64,000 bases of DNA from Eonycteris spelaea (taxonomy: Eukaryota > Chordata > Mammalia > Chiroptera > Pteropodidae): the NCBI GenBank assembly GCA_003508835.1, contig PUFA01000003.1, positions 12,935,501-12,999,500 on the forward strand. The letters are read 5' to 3'. The notes beneath the pieces were generated by a model. That model searched no databases, had not been told where the DNA came from, and saw only the letters and a program-made list of their open reading frames with translations. Below, piece by piece: positions 10,251 through 21,057 of this stretch. A program made the translations under genes and the position numbers. The first letter of the stretch is position 1. Each line of letters begins with the position of its first letter.

Positions 10251-11135
10251 AAAAGCTGATGAAAGAAATCGATAGAAAAAAATATGAAATCTATAAGTAG
10301 GTAAAAGTTATTTGTAGCTATCAGAAAATAGCAGTAAAAATATTTTATTTTTGGTATCCTCATTTTGACTTTCCATGTATGATTTCAATCAGTGTTCTCC
10401 TGTAGGATTGTCCAGTTTTTCCTAAAGGCCATGTGCAATGAGCAGCAGCAAGTCAAAGAAGGAAAAGAGCACTCTGAACTCAGCCACGTTCCGGACAGAT
10501 GCTCTTCACTGGATTTATTCTTAATGCCAAGATCTTGACAATCACAGTCAGATAGGATCACCTTAATGCATTAGATTTATCTAACCTGGAATTTATGAAA
10601 ATGATAAAAATTGATTGAGAACCACTGAACTCAATAGCTTAGAACTAAATGGAATGTACGAAGTGTTAAGAAATGGCACATCTAAATGCAAAGGCTCTGC
10701 AAAGGGACTCTGTGGTGGATGCTAATTATGCTTTACTAGGGACTTCAGGGAAACCCTTAACCTGGAGGCCATGGGAAACAATCTCATCTTTGGGCCATTA
10801 GGGGTCCCCTTGCCATTGGGTTTCTGACCCTTTTCATGTGTTACACCCAGCTTTTACTCATGCTAGTCTTCACAATGAATCGATCCTCTTGTTTCTGGGT
10901 TTTTGCTACATAAATACCTCAGTTATTCTTTAAAATGTGATCCACTGTTTTGAAGCTCCCACATTCACATGTGGGTGCATGTTCTTTTCAATTTCTTTAT
11001 AAGAAAGTATTCGCTCCTAAACTTTCACAAAATGTTGGTTAACTATTGTACTTCTTATATTGATGTTTCTTTCCTTTCTCCACAGGGGCTCAATCTAAAT
11101 TGTCCATTATGTAAAATTATGTTGTAAAGTTAATG
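10251..11135. other. Unique non-coding DNA
   Basis: No exon, RNA gene or transposon recognised. Confidence 0.45.
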
Positions 11136-11277
11136 ACATCACTGTCTCCAAGAGATAGCTACACCTCCAAGTTCACTGCAGCATTATTTACAATAGCCAA
11201 GACATGGAAACAACCTAAATGTCCATGGCGGATGAATGGAGAAAGAAAACATTATATAAAAAAGAAAGAAAACATGT

Positions 11278-11345
11278 ATATATATGCATGCACATATACA
11301 CACACATATATGTGTGTGTGTAATAGCATATATATTATATAGTGT
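11278..11345. repeat. (TA)n/(CA)n/(TG)n compound microsatellite with perfect palindrome
   Basis: Alternating purine-pyrimidine stretch inside the L1. Positions 11298-11319 are a perfect 22-bp palindrome (CA units, a central TATA, then TG units) able to form a hairpin or cruciform. Confidence 0.85.
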
Positions 11346-11744
11346 ATATAATACATATTACAGTATTAATATAGCAAAATATTCCACCATAAAAATAAAT
11401 TTTTTAAAAAAGGGAATGCTGCCATTTGTGACAATGGATGGAACTTGAGGGAATTTTGCTAAGTGAAATAAGCCAGACAGACAAAAGACAAATACTATAT
11501 GATCTCACTTATATGTGGAATATATATAAAACAAAACAAAACGAACTCATGGAAACAGAGAATAGATGAGTGGTTGTCAGGGACAGGGGTTGGGGGACTG
11601 GAGGAAAGAGGTAAAAGTGGTCAAAAGGTACAAGCTTCCAATTATAAGAGAAATAAGTTTCAGGATCTAATGCACAGCATGGTGACTAGAGTTAACAATA
11701 CTGCATTACATATTTAAAGTTGCTAAGAGAGTAAATCTTTTTAA

Positions 11745-11843
11745 AATTTTTTTATTATTAGTTTCAAATACACAGTACACTAGTTAGACATTTATATAAT
11801 TCATGAAACGATCCCCCTGATTACTTTATCTTCCCTCTGGAAG
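11745..11843 (-). mobile_element. Antisense LINE-1 3'-end fragment nested in older L1
   Basis: A T-rich start is followed by agtttcaaatacacagtaca, ctagttagacatttatataa and ttcatgaaacgatccccctg. This is the reverse complement of the bat-type L1 3' UTR seen at 3634-4088 (compare its cactttgtaaagtatataaa and gtctaaccactatg). The older L1 reads continuously across it (gctaagagagtaaatctt ... aagttctcatcataag), so this piece arrived later. Confidence 0.75.
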
Positions 11844-12005
11844 TTCTCATCATAAGAAAAAAAATTGTAACAACATGAAGTAATGGATGTTAGCTAAACT
11901 TATCATGGTAATTATTCACAATATACTTATCATATTATTATCTTGTATACCTTAAACTAATACAAGGTTATATGTCAATTCTATTTTAGTAAAACTGGGG
12001 AAAAT

Positions 12006-14330
12006 AGAATGATGAATTACCTTGGCAGAAATAGAAAAATTGAAATGGCGCTTTTGCTACTGTGCTAAGTGTGATACTTATAATAATAAACGCTCACTTT
12101 GTCTTGGATCTTTGGGCACAGCGGTGACATAATTTCGATTGTATTATTTTTCACATGTTCAGGAGAAGCATTCATTCTGTTAGGATTATTCTGATAGTAA
12201 GAAATGTAGGTTCATTCTTTTGTCTTTTTGCTTGTTGACAGTGACAATTTATCCAGAAGAAATCAAGAAACTCTAAGGTTTTAAAAGGAATGGCTGGATG
12301 GACAGACAGATAGCTGATGGAAAGATGATCAGAACAAAAGCTTTGTTTACAAAAGGAAAATTTGTCCCCATACAGACAATCCTATTGTGCATTCTGTCAT
12401 GGACATGACAATAGGCTTCTTTCAAGATATTGTTGCATATTCATAAAATAGATGAATATTAAAGAACTTAGATTATTTACTGTTCACATAAAATACTAGA
12501 GAAAGCTATTGATGCACTTCAGAATTTGGAAATAAAATTAGGAATGCAGTACCTTATTTTATTGGTGACATTTCCAGAGCTCAATTGCCATGGGTGCCCA
12601 GTGGCTACTGCAACAGGCAGTGGGAATATACAACATCCCTCTAATTGGGAAAATTCTGTTGGCCAAAGCTGGTTTAGAATGTAGGCTTTTCATGGGTCAG
12701 AAATCATGGATTTCTGTTAATTTTTGTGAGGCTTACCACTGTACATGTATTGCAATTTCCTGTTCTTTGAGGAATATATTTTACTAGAAAAAAATGCCAA
12801 TTGATCAATTATTTTAATGCAAAAGAAAATAACTTCCGTGACATTGAAGCCTAAATTCTTGGTAGACCTCTGCAAAGTGGTTGGTGAAATTTATGGGCAC
12901 AGCTGGTTTGCGGTTGTAAAATCCTATATTTTTTAATGCAAAATGGCATCTGTGCCTGCTAATTGGATACTTAGGCACACACACATAAATTGCCTGGGAA
13001 TTAGAAAGGTGTATATCTTAAGTCCTGCCCACATCTTGCCATTTGAGAATCATTACTGGGATTCATTTTTCCTCCTTGTTATTCTTGTAGAAGGGGTGGA
13101 AAAAGCCTTCTCCTTGTTATAAATATTGCCGGTTGGGAATACATATTTCCTCCTAATCCAGCTTTAATCCTTTCAAGCTCTGAACTAAGAAACCACTGTC
13201 TGTTGTGGTAGCTGCCATTCTAAATAACTTGGAGCTCTGTGATCATTGCCACCTGTCTGATGAGAAAGGAAAAAGCAAAATTGTAATGCCACAGGCAACC
13301 TTGTCTTAGGAGTTGAATTTGAATGTTATGCTGAGGCCATAGAAAAGCAGTCAGGATACAGTCTTGCCTAGCCTGTGTTTGAACATTTTAGTACTTTTGA
13401 TAGTATTCTCTAGTTTGCAATGCAATGGTAACAATAGAATCTAGGGATATTCTGTTACAAGTTTCATGCAAAAGTTTATTAAATTTGCTCTCATAATTAT
13501 TGTGTGCCCTAGAAAAGAAGACTCGAGCTCCAAAGTCTATACTTCTCCCACCTGAGCAGATTGCTTTATCATTCTTCCGTGCACTGATAATTTCCATTAG
13601 AAAGCTTGCTAACCTGGTATTGACAATTACAAACCAGAATCAGAAGGTGAAAAAGGCTCACCCACTCTGATCTGCAATGAAGCCGATACCAGCTATCTGA
13701 GAAGAAAAGAAACACAAGAAAGTAAACTCTGAACTATTGGTGTATCTGCCCTTTTTATGTGAGCACTGCAAAGTGTGAAACATGAATGAAAAGAAAGAAT
13801 GATTTTCAGAGATTTAATCCTTTTACAATAGAAGGCTTTGGTTGCAGTTTAAGGAGCCTTTTCACCTCAAGGTCACAGCTTGAATCTTGTCTGGATTTAT
13901 GTATAGTGTTCACATTCAATTATTTTTGAGATCTTTCTACCATATTGCCCCTTGCATTGCATATATTGTTTATGCATATTGGGCCTTTTACACATTTGTC
14001 CTACTCATTTCTGTCTGCATTTCTGGTTAATATTTCCTACTCTTTTAAATTGGCTGATTGGGTTATGTTGGATGGGTTTATCCTCCTTCTTTTCTCTACC
14101 TAGATATAATTAAGTTGGAATCAGACTTCCTGGCCCTTGATAATCAATAGAAACAAAACAAAACAAAACTGCTTCTAGAATAGGTTAGTGTTTGGTAGAC
14201 CTTGGCACTTCAAAATACTAGTTCCATCTTTAAGTTATTTTCAGCCAGTGTAGAAGGAGAATCGAGTGGTTTTCTTTTTTTTATCTTTTTATTGAATATT
14301 TAAAACATAGATATATGAAGAATATTACTT
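12006..14330. other. Unique non-coding DNA, about 2.3 kb
   Basis: No exon or assignable transposon recognised. Around 12840-13130 the sequence (for example gcacagctggtttgcggttg and ctgctaattggatacttagg, with E-box- and homeodomain-like words) looks unique and is a weak candidate for conserved non-coding DNA. The minus-strand frame at 13388-13597 has no recognisable product. Confidence 0.4.
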
Positions 14331-14396
14331 ATGCACATATATATGTGTATATATATATGTTGTATGTATACATATGTGTGTATATACATATATAAA
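14331..14396. repeat. AT/TG-rich alternating microsatellite
   Basis: Imperfect run of tatatg, tgtg and tacata units, mostly alternating purine-pyrimidine. Confidence 0.8.
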
Positions 14397-15282
14397 TAAG
14401 CAGATGATTGTCCTATACTTATTTTAAGTAAAACAGTATTTTTATTAGCAAATATTAATTATTAACTTATTACATAAAGGCACTATTGGGAACTATAGGT
14501 GATAAAGAATTCTAGATTTTCCCTTAATTAACTTATTTGATAGGAATAAACATATTTGTGAAAAACAAAAATTAAAGTGCAGTGTAACATGATGAAAAAC
14601 AAGTAATATATAATAAATTCTTCAGAAATTCATAGTGACAGAAGAATATTACTATCTGGGTTGATTAAGGAAGATTTCGTTCAGGAGATAGGACATGAAG
14701 AATACACAGCACAAGAATAAGGTACGCAGAGACATTAAATTGTAAAGCATTCTAGAAAGTTGGAGGTTGAAATATGTGTGGGGTGTGCTGTGGAGAAGGT
14801 GAATTGATTGGCATGGAGCACAATACCTTGAAAGGTTTGGAGACATATCGAAGCTTCACTCTTTGTTCCTTTCGTATATCCTTCCCCTCCTTGTCTTCAT
14901 CCCTTTGCTCCCCCAACTAATAAAAGGCAGCAGACCTAGGGCTGCTTCCTAGTCCTGTAGAATCCACAATCCCTTAGCCCTGAAATGCTGGGGTGACCTT
15001 CAAAAGCTGCGAGATGAGGTCCCCAGCTGAGATTTCAGCAGAAGAGAATGAAGCTACAAGTCTAAGAGTACTCAACTGTGGTTTGGGGCTTTAGCATTTT
15101 CTTTCCTTTCTCTTAGAGCCATCAATCGCTTTCTACAGACATTGAATTCACTTACAAAGTTAAAACAGGGAAATAAAGTGAGATGCAATGATCAGGAAAT
15201 TCTATTTTTTTCCCCTCCCTTTTATCATTTTGTTGAATGTGTGCAGAAGTATATGAGGTTATTCATTTGTACCCAAACAGGA
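14397..15282. other. Unique non-coding DNA
   Basis: No exon or firm repeat. About 14860-15060 is less AT-rich and contains the word aataaaagg near 14920, but no LTR ends could be identified. Confidence 0.4.
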
Positions 15283-15420
15283 ATATAAGATTTGCCATAT
15301 TGGATCAGCCCATTGGCCCATCAGTATAGTATTCTCACTGCCTCCGGCACCAGATGATACATGAAGCACTGGAGGAGAGCGAACTCCCTCCACATATACA
15401 CACAAGGCAGAGAGTCAATT
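15283..15420 (+). mobile_element. Probable ancient L3/CR1 LINE 3' fragment
   Basis: gccatattggatcagcccat, tggcccatcagtatagtatt, ctcactgcctccggcaccag and atgatacatgaagcactgga follow the CR1-clade pattern that I remember as 'ggatcagaccaatggcccatctagtccagtatcctgtctcc...cagtggccagcaccagatgcttcagagga'. CR1/L3 elements died out early in mammal evolution, so a copy this legible is notable. The call rests on this one pattern. Confidence 0.6.
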
Positions 15421-16290
15421 GTGCAGTGCAATAGATGGGGCGAAAGTTTTAGCTGCTCAGAATGGGACTGTGCGAATGGAATATATATTTAAAGATATCT
15501 AAATAGGGCAGAAGCTACATCTATTGAGGAGCAATTTAGTCAGTTTTCACCTTTAGAAATTGTGTCCAATTTCTTCCTGTTTATATTCAATTATAAGAAC
15601 TATTATTTATCTCACCATAATAAATTAAAATAGTGGAATCAAACAGAACCATTCCAAAAAGGCGAAGACGACACTCTACGATAACTGGCACATTGCTACT
15701 TTCTCTCTGGGTGAAAGCATAAATGCAGTCAAAAGTAGAATTTAATGTATAGCCTCAGGATCTGAACCCCCTTCCATTAGTGATTATTAAAATGGGCTCA
15801 GAGTCTGCTTGATTACTTAGCATATTCACTCATTCACTCCACAGGAAAAAGACTAGATTATATTGTGTGGAAATTTCTATGCAACGTGAAAAGTGCTACA
15901 AGAAAAGACCCCTAGGCTCAGTAGAGTTGAGGAGCTAAAGTGTCATCAGTCACAATGCAGGTGAGAGGATGGTGTGTCACAGGTGTGACCAGCTGAAATA
16001 AATGCAATATTCAGAACAGGAAGAGACCAATTCTAGATGAGATGAGATGGAAACACACTATACTGATAGTTTCTTCCTGGAGAATCTGAACAACTTATAA
16101 AATAATTAATCTGATATTCCTCAGAAGCCAGTATTTGTGGAATTAAAAAATATTCTTAGATTTAGCAATAAATTACAGGTTTGGAATTGTACTCAGCTGT
16201 AGGTAAGATACAGCTTCCTGATCTGAATAGTAATTTTGAAAAATTATTTCTAATTTCATTAGGGATTTTCAACCTGAAACCCCAGACCAG
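15421..16290. other. Unique non-coding DNA
   Basis: No exon, RNA gene or assignable repeat recognised. Confidence 0.45.
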
Positions 16291-16395
16291 ACCTGTCGAT
16301 GATATTATAATAATGATGGTGGGGCCAGCTACACATTTTTTAGGGTTCAGTATAAAATGAAACTGCAGGGGCCCCAGTTCAAAAAGCAGAGAAAA
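16291..16395 (+). repeat. First half of a split unassigned interspersed repeat
   Basis: tggtggggccagctacacat, ttagggttcagtataaaatg and actgcaggggccccagttca belong to a mammalian repeat that I recall reading 'gggttcagtgtaaaatgaaaatgcggggccccttgttcaaaaattattaagaatttcaagac'. The part that should follow, starting from gttcaaa, is found at 17218. I do not know the family name. Confidence 0.45.
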
Positions 16396-17217
16396 AGTGC
16401 CCATTAAACATACTAAAAAATAAAAATATTGCTGTGATTCCATTATCTCTCATTCAACCTGTCATGCTGTGGTTTTTTGTTTTGTTTGTTGTTTACATTG
16501 TTTGCTATTTCATGTTTATTAGCATTTAAATTATTAGCATGACATTTACTATTCATCTTTATATTGTACAATGCCAGTTTGCAAAACATATATATAGGCA
16601 CTTAACTTGTAAGTGAAATCACCACAACTGCACAATTCATATTCTGAGCTCATATATCCATATATATTTAGTTCTCACCTGAATAGTGGACATATCACAC
16701 AAAGCTTACCTGTTTGCATTTCACTTTTGATATGTATACACTCTACCTATACTCTAACTTCTGCTTAATGATAAGTAAGAAAAAATGGAAAAAAAGAACT
16801 ATGGTTTGCTCTATCTTTCCCTTTCTAAGGCATTATTTTTGGTGTAAGTACTTAGTTAATATACAAGGAAGAAACTTGACAAAGAAAAGATATAATAGGG
16901 ATCCTAGGTTTTTCATCATTCTTAGACTGCAATTGTCTTTGTTCTGCATTCAAAGCAAGTTCTGGTTCGAATAGAAATTATTTCCTCTTGTGGAAAGTGT
17001 GCCCTCCCTCACTTAGTAACACACATACCTTGTACTTTTGAGTCGTACTGAACTCTAATTTACTTTGGGTCTGTCAGAATTCTGTGGCTTCTTGGGTCTT
17101 CGTGAATTTTAAATGCAAATGACTGGCAAGGAATGTTGGCAATAATACATATTTCAAGTATCTCTTCTGCTCATATGCATGCCTTATTGCCCCAATGAAC
17201 TTCACTTGTAAAACACA
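16396..17217. other. Segment lying between the two halves of a split repeat
   Basis: About 820 bases of AT-rich DNA with no recognised LTR, LINE tail or SINE. It could be an inserted element of a family I do not know, or the unrecognised interior of a longer repeat. Confidence 0.35.
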
Positions 17218-17335
17218 AGTTCAAAGATAAAATTATTAAGAATTCAAAATGGTGACTATAGAGCATAAAACCAAAGTTGGAGCCCTCTTAAGGCAGGTCT
17301 GTGCAACTGCACAGGTCCAAGCCCATGAAACTGGT
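17218..17335 (+). repeat. Second half of a split unassigned interspersed repeat
   Basis: gttcaaagataaaattatta, agaattcaaaatggtgacta, gcataaaaccaaagttggag, ccctcttaaggcaggtctgt, gcaactgcacaggtccaagc and ccatgaaactggtct continue the pattern begun at 16291-16395 (remembered as 'attattaagaatttcaagac, cagagcattaaaccaag, gggcccttctaag, gtgcgactgcacaggtcgc, cccatgaagccgg'). Confidence 0.5.
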
Positions 17336-17485
17336 CTTAATAATGATACTAATAATATGCTTAACAGTTATTGTATGAGGCTATGTGATAAAGCTACTTT
17401 CTATATATTGCATCTTTAATTTTCACTACAGCTTTAATTTTTATGTGAAGAAATTGAGGTTTTGAGTTATTAAGCAATGAGCTTC
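17336..17485 (-). mobile_element. MIR SINE fragment, antisense
   Basis: attgtatgaggctatgtgat, atattgcatctttaattttc, actacagctttaatttttat, gtgaagaaattgaggttttg and agttattaagcaatga follow the antisense MIR 3'-to-5' order (tgtgccaggcac, tacatgtattaactcatt, cacaacaaccc, gatgaggaaactgaggc, gttaagtgacttgc). Eroded. Confidence 0.6.
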
Positions 17486-17494
17486 TAGGTCTTT

Positions 17495-17660
17495 AATACT
17501 CAAAGTATGTTTCTCTTCATGGACCAGTATCATCATCACCTGAAGTTTGTTGGAAATGCAGAATCCTGGGTCTCACACAGATCATCTGGGCTGCAAACTG
17601 CATTTTAATGAGATTCTCCACGTGGTATGTGTGCATAGTAATGTTAGAGAAGCACTGTCT
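17495..17660 (+). mobile_element. MER5A-like hAT-Charlie element
   Basis: actcaaagtatgtttctctt, catggaccagtatcatcatc, acctgaagtttgttggaaat, gcagaatcctgggtctcaca, tgcattttaatgagattctc and gagaagcactg follow MER5A (tctcaaagtgtggtccc, ggaccagcagcatcagcatc, acctgggaacttgttagaaa, tgcaaattctcgggcccc, gttttaacaagccctcc, tgagaaccactg). Nearly full length at about 165 bp. It abuts the MIR just upstream. Confidence 0.8.
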
Positions 17661-18290
17661 GGGTCACTCTGATGACAAATGAAAGGGGCCACAATGTATA
17701 TCAAGTTCTATCTGGCTTCAGAACTCAAACATGAAGCTATTACCCTACTGCCTTATGTAATCCAAATTTCTGATAATGGGCCCCCGTATTAAAAAGAAAA
17801 AAAAAGAACCACAAAACTAAACTAAACTCTGAGTTCACTGCAGTCTGCACCACTGACAATAGCCACTAGTCTAGAAAATTCTGCCATGCCTTCCAGTTTT
17901 CCAAACTATGGTGACATTTATAAATCAAATGTTTATGGAACACAAAAATAAAGTTGAGGAATGCATAGGAAGAGATATATTCCCAAGGTTAATGTAAAAG
18001 GCTTTAAGAAAAGATAGTTTTCTAGCGGGATGATTTAGCTTGTTCAAAAGTTGAGAAAGATATTTGCAAAGGACGTTTTCAAAATGTGAAGTGCTACACT
18101 AGATGAGCATGAACTGTTAGTTTCCTATCTTCATAGAGCACTAAGAATATCAGAGATGAATAGACAGCCCTCATTTCCTTAGATAAAATTAACCCATATG
18201 TAGAGAAGGGAATTTTGTCGGGAGAAGTTATTTTACCTCTATTTCTCTTGAAATAAAATAGTATAAGCTATGGGAATGATCTTATTTCCT
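17661..18290. other. Unique non-coding DNA
   Basis: No exon or assignable repeat recognised. An A-rich stretch occurs at 17791-17806. Confidence 0.45.
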
Positions 18291-18351
18291 GTTTGTTTGT
18301 TTCTTTGTTTGTTTGTTTGGATGTGTGTGTGTATCTGTGTATGTATGTGTA
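18291..18351 (+). repeat. (GTTT)n and (TG)n compound microsatellite
   Basis: gtttgtttgtttctttgttt units pass into tgtgtgtgtg and tgtatgtatg units. Confidence 0.9.
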
Positions 18352-18904
18352 ATATCTATGTCTTTATAGTTTACCACCCAGTAAAATTTTTTTTAACATT
18401 TTTAATTGATAGGACTTACAGTTAACTCCTAGTTTTTTAAAATGAACTCTACTGAGTAGATCTAGAGAAGAGATATGTAGTTCTCTAAAATCCATTTTAG
18501 AAGTTGTTCTAATTACACAATTTTCAAATCTATAGCTGTAAAAAAAAAAAAAAAAGAGTGCATTTTCTTATTAGAACCCAGGTACTGGGTATATGATTCT
18601 GAATTCCTGTGCCGACTTTCAAGGAAGGGTCTAGAGAATGATAAAGTAGCCATCAATGATGCAACTTGCTATACCTTGAAAGTACATGTAAACCTAATAA
18701 TACTGTAGAATAGTAAAATAGAGACTAAGTGAATAGAGGAATAAAATATTCAAGGACACCATCTTATTTTAGCTTGCCTTTCTGGTAAGTAGAAGGACTC
18801 TTATTTATCATCTATTTGGGTGAAATAGTTGTACCAGAAAATATCACATTCACCTGAAACCTCAAAAATGAGACTTATTTAGATATAGACATTTGTGTAT
18901 GTAA
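18352..18904. other. Unique non-coding DNA
   Basis: No exon or clear transposon. A 16-base A run lies at about 18540-18555. Confidence 0.45.
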
Positions 18905-19218
18905 TTAATTAAGATAAGGTTATACTGGATTAGAATGGGCCCTAAGTCCAATGGTTAATGGCCTCACTAATCTGACACAGAAGCAGAGATTGGAGTGATG
19001 CCTCTTCTAACCAAGAAATGCCAAGGATTGCCAGCAACTCCAAGAAATTAGGATATGGGCATGGACTATATTCTCCACCTGAGCTCCCAAGGAAAGACTA
19101 ACTCTGATGACATCTTAATTTTAAATGTCTAGCCTCCAGAAATGAGAGAAAATAAATTTCTGTTTAAGTAAGCCACATAGTTTGTAGTGTTTCATCATGG
19201 CAGTACTAGGAAATGAAA
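18905..19218 (+). mobile_element. ERVL-MaLR-type LTR
   Basis: gataaggttatactggatta, gaatgggccctaagtccaat, cagagattggagtgatgcct, ccaaggattgccagcaactc, gactaactctgatgacatct, ctagcctccagaaatgagag, aaaataaatttctgtttaag and ccacatagtttgtagtgttt follow the 3' two thirds of a MaLR LTR of the MLT1 kind. The sequence aataaa near 19151 is the expected LTR polyadenylation signal. This is a solo LTR remnant with no internal region. The 5' part is missing or unrecognisable. Confidence 0.8.
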
Positions 19219-19914
19219 CCACTCTCACATAGTTGGTTACCATTGAGCATTGGTGATATTGTCCTGCTAAATATAATTGAATTTTTCTTTGCCTCCTGTC
19301 TAAGAAAAGTATATTTCATGAATTCAGTGGTTAATTTTATACTATTGAGTCTATTTCACATGGAAAAATATACCATGTATAGTATAATAAAAAAGACAAG
19401 TAAGCAAAATAAAACAAAACTTTAAATTATGGGCTGATTCATTAATTAAACCATGGGCCCTAAAATAAAAAATGTGTATACATATTTATTTTTAAAAATC
19501 AAAATAATTCTACTAGGACCATGACCTATTTTATAAAAATGGTATGTGAAAGTATCATTTAGTTACATGAATGGATGAATTTCAGAGGATTTTATGAAAT
19601 GCACACTGTAGATCTTGATTATACATAAAATCCTAAAATATTTGTAATTGCTTTGAGTTTATTATTGTTATTATATGTCTATTTTCCTATCATGATTAGC
19701 ACTGAAATTTTCAAATGTTAAGTATCTCAACATTGTTTTCAGGAATAGTAGCTCATATGAACAGGAAGAGGGCAGGTACCTAAAAAAGTTGATATCCCCC
19801 CTGAGTTATTCAAGAAGGAGCTCAAGAGGATATATGTGCACTTGCAATGACTAAGTAGGGACAGACAAAGTATTTAGGGCTGGTGGTAGAGAAAAAAGTG
19901 TGTATGTGTATGGA
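19219..19914. other. AT-rich unique non-coding DNA
   Basis: No exon or assignable repeat recognised. Confidence 0.45.
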
Positions 19915-19947
<33 letters not shown>

Positions 19948-19972
19948 CGCGTGTACACGCACATGTGTGTGT
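19915..19972. repeat. 58-bp perfect alternating purine-pyrimidine run, (GT)n with GC core
   Basis: Strict purine-pyrimidine alternation with no break: (GT)n from 19915, then gcgcgcacgcgtgtacacgc at 19941-19960, then acatgtgtgtgt. Positions 19949-19960 form a 12-bp palindrome. Alternating GC/GT DNA is the classic Z-DNA-forming sequence. Open frames on both strands through it are repeat artefacts. Confidence 0.95.
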
Positions 19973-20388
19973 TGTGGGTCTGACAAAGGACCCAAGGTCT
20001 TAATTCTATCTCTTACATACACATCACCAAATGTCATGCTGTATGCCTGTGAAGGAATAATTTTTTTAATCTCCCTTGCCTTCTTCTTCTGTTCTCTCCT
20101 TTCCTATTCACTATCCTTTTTAAAATATATATATATTTTTTCTATTTCTCTCTCCTGTCTATCTCTATCTTTACCATTCCTGGCAACTTCATAAATTTTA
20201 TCTTTGGCAAAGCAACAACAAAAACAACAAACTAGAGTTCCCAGGACAGAGACTAAGTTCATTGCTAAATTTTGAAGGAAAGATCTAGAGTTTATTTGTT
20301 CATTTGTATATCCTCAAAAAGTTCACCTCAATGTAGTGTCTGTGTGTTTAGATATAGAGAAATGGGTAGATAGATAAGAGAGATAGAG
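19973..20388. other. Non-coding interval
   Basis: Contains a TATA-alternating stretch near 20125-20137 and pyrimidine-rich DNA at 20075-20180. No gene seen. Confidence 0.5.
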
Positions 20389-20495
20389 GATGGATGGATG
20401 GATGGATGGATGGATGGATGGATGGATAGATGGATGGATGGTAGGTAGGTAGGTTGATAGACAGACAGACAGATAGACAGATAGATGGACAGAGG
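20389..20495 (+). repeat. Compound tetranucleotide array: GGAT, TAGG, ACAG/ATAG
   Basis: About ten GGAT units with one GATA interruption, then three TAGG units (about 20442-20453), a short spacer, then ACAG units with ATAG interruptions. The adjacent unit types differ by single substitutions, consistent with step-wise spread of variants along one array. An 87-codon minus-strand frame across it is only translated repeat (runs of HPSI). Confidence 0.92.
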
Positions 20496-21057
20496 TAGCC
20501 CAGGAGCCAGGAAAATTGAAGTCAAATCTATTGAATGAGCCATATATGGCTCTATTAGCTCTATTATAGACCTAAACTTCCTAGAAATCATCTACTGAAT
20601 ATCTTTGTAAAAGCATAGTAATGTTCTCTCCTTTAAACTGACCTACTGCAACATTTTTATTTTCTTATGAAGAAAAAAAAATTAATCATAGTGTCTTTTT
20701 TTTGCAAATATAATTGTAAATATGTAACGAATGTCTAACTGTTCTAGAAATTCACGAAACTACACCAAACAACAGAAAATCCACCAGTGAAAACAATGTT
20801 CTTCTCTCCTCTTGTTACATGGAGGCCTGCAGTCACCTTCCCAGCTGTAATTCTCTCCGACACCAGGGATATTAAGAATGTGAAGAAAATGCTTGAGTAG
20901 ATTATAAATATAATGTGAGACACAGTGAATTATATTTTTTAATAATTGGTTTTACATTATAGGACTGAGGGAAAAAAATAGCATGAAAGCAGAAAGAATG
21001 TAAATGCAGGGAATCAAGGATTTCTCATGTCTTTTTAGGAGTGAGTGGGAGTGTGAA
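20496..21057. other. Unique non-coding DNA
   Basis: No exon or assignable repeat. Confidence 0.45.

Larger units (their letters stand above)
11136..12005 (+). mobile_element. Old LINE-1 3' end, interrupted
   Basis: Contains end-of-ORF2 and 3' UTR blocks in sense order: tcactgcagcattatttaca, atagccaagacatggaaaca, cctaaatgtccatggcggat, atgctgccatttgtgacaat, gatggaacttgagggaattt, taagtgaaataagccagaca, atgatctcacttatatgtgg, a G-rich tract near 11580-11606, agagttaacaatactgcatt and ttctcatcataagaaaaaaa. The closing part (cttgtataccttaaactaat) reaches the 3' end. This is an L1MA-like subfamily, older than the bat-type L1 elements. A microsatellite has grown at 11278-11345, and an antisense L1 piece is inserted at about 11745-11843. 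Confidence 0.85.

Noticed and set aside
14855..15060. Possible LTR or promoter-like block with aataaaagg
   Set aside because: A single AATAAA-like word with no partner signals is not enough.
19822..20194. Opposing frames of 71 and 103 codons
   Set aside because: They are kept open by the (GT)n/GC alternating run and give Cys-Val or His-Thr repeats.
20389..20495. Regular spacing that could be taken for a CRISPR-like array
   Set aside because: Units are four bases with no spacers; it is a microsatellite in mammalian DNA.
20328..20591. 87-codon minus frame with HPSI repeats, looking like a repeat protein
   Set aside because: Direct translation of the GGAT tetranucleotide array.
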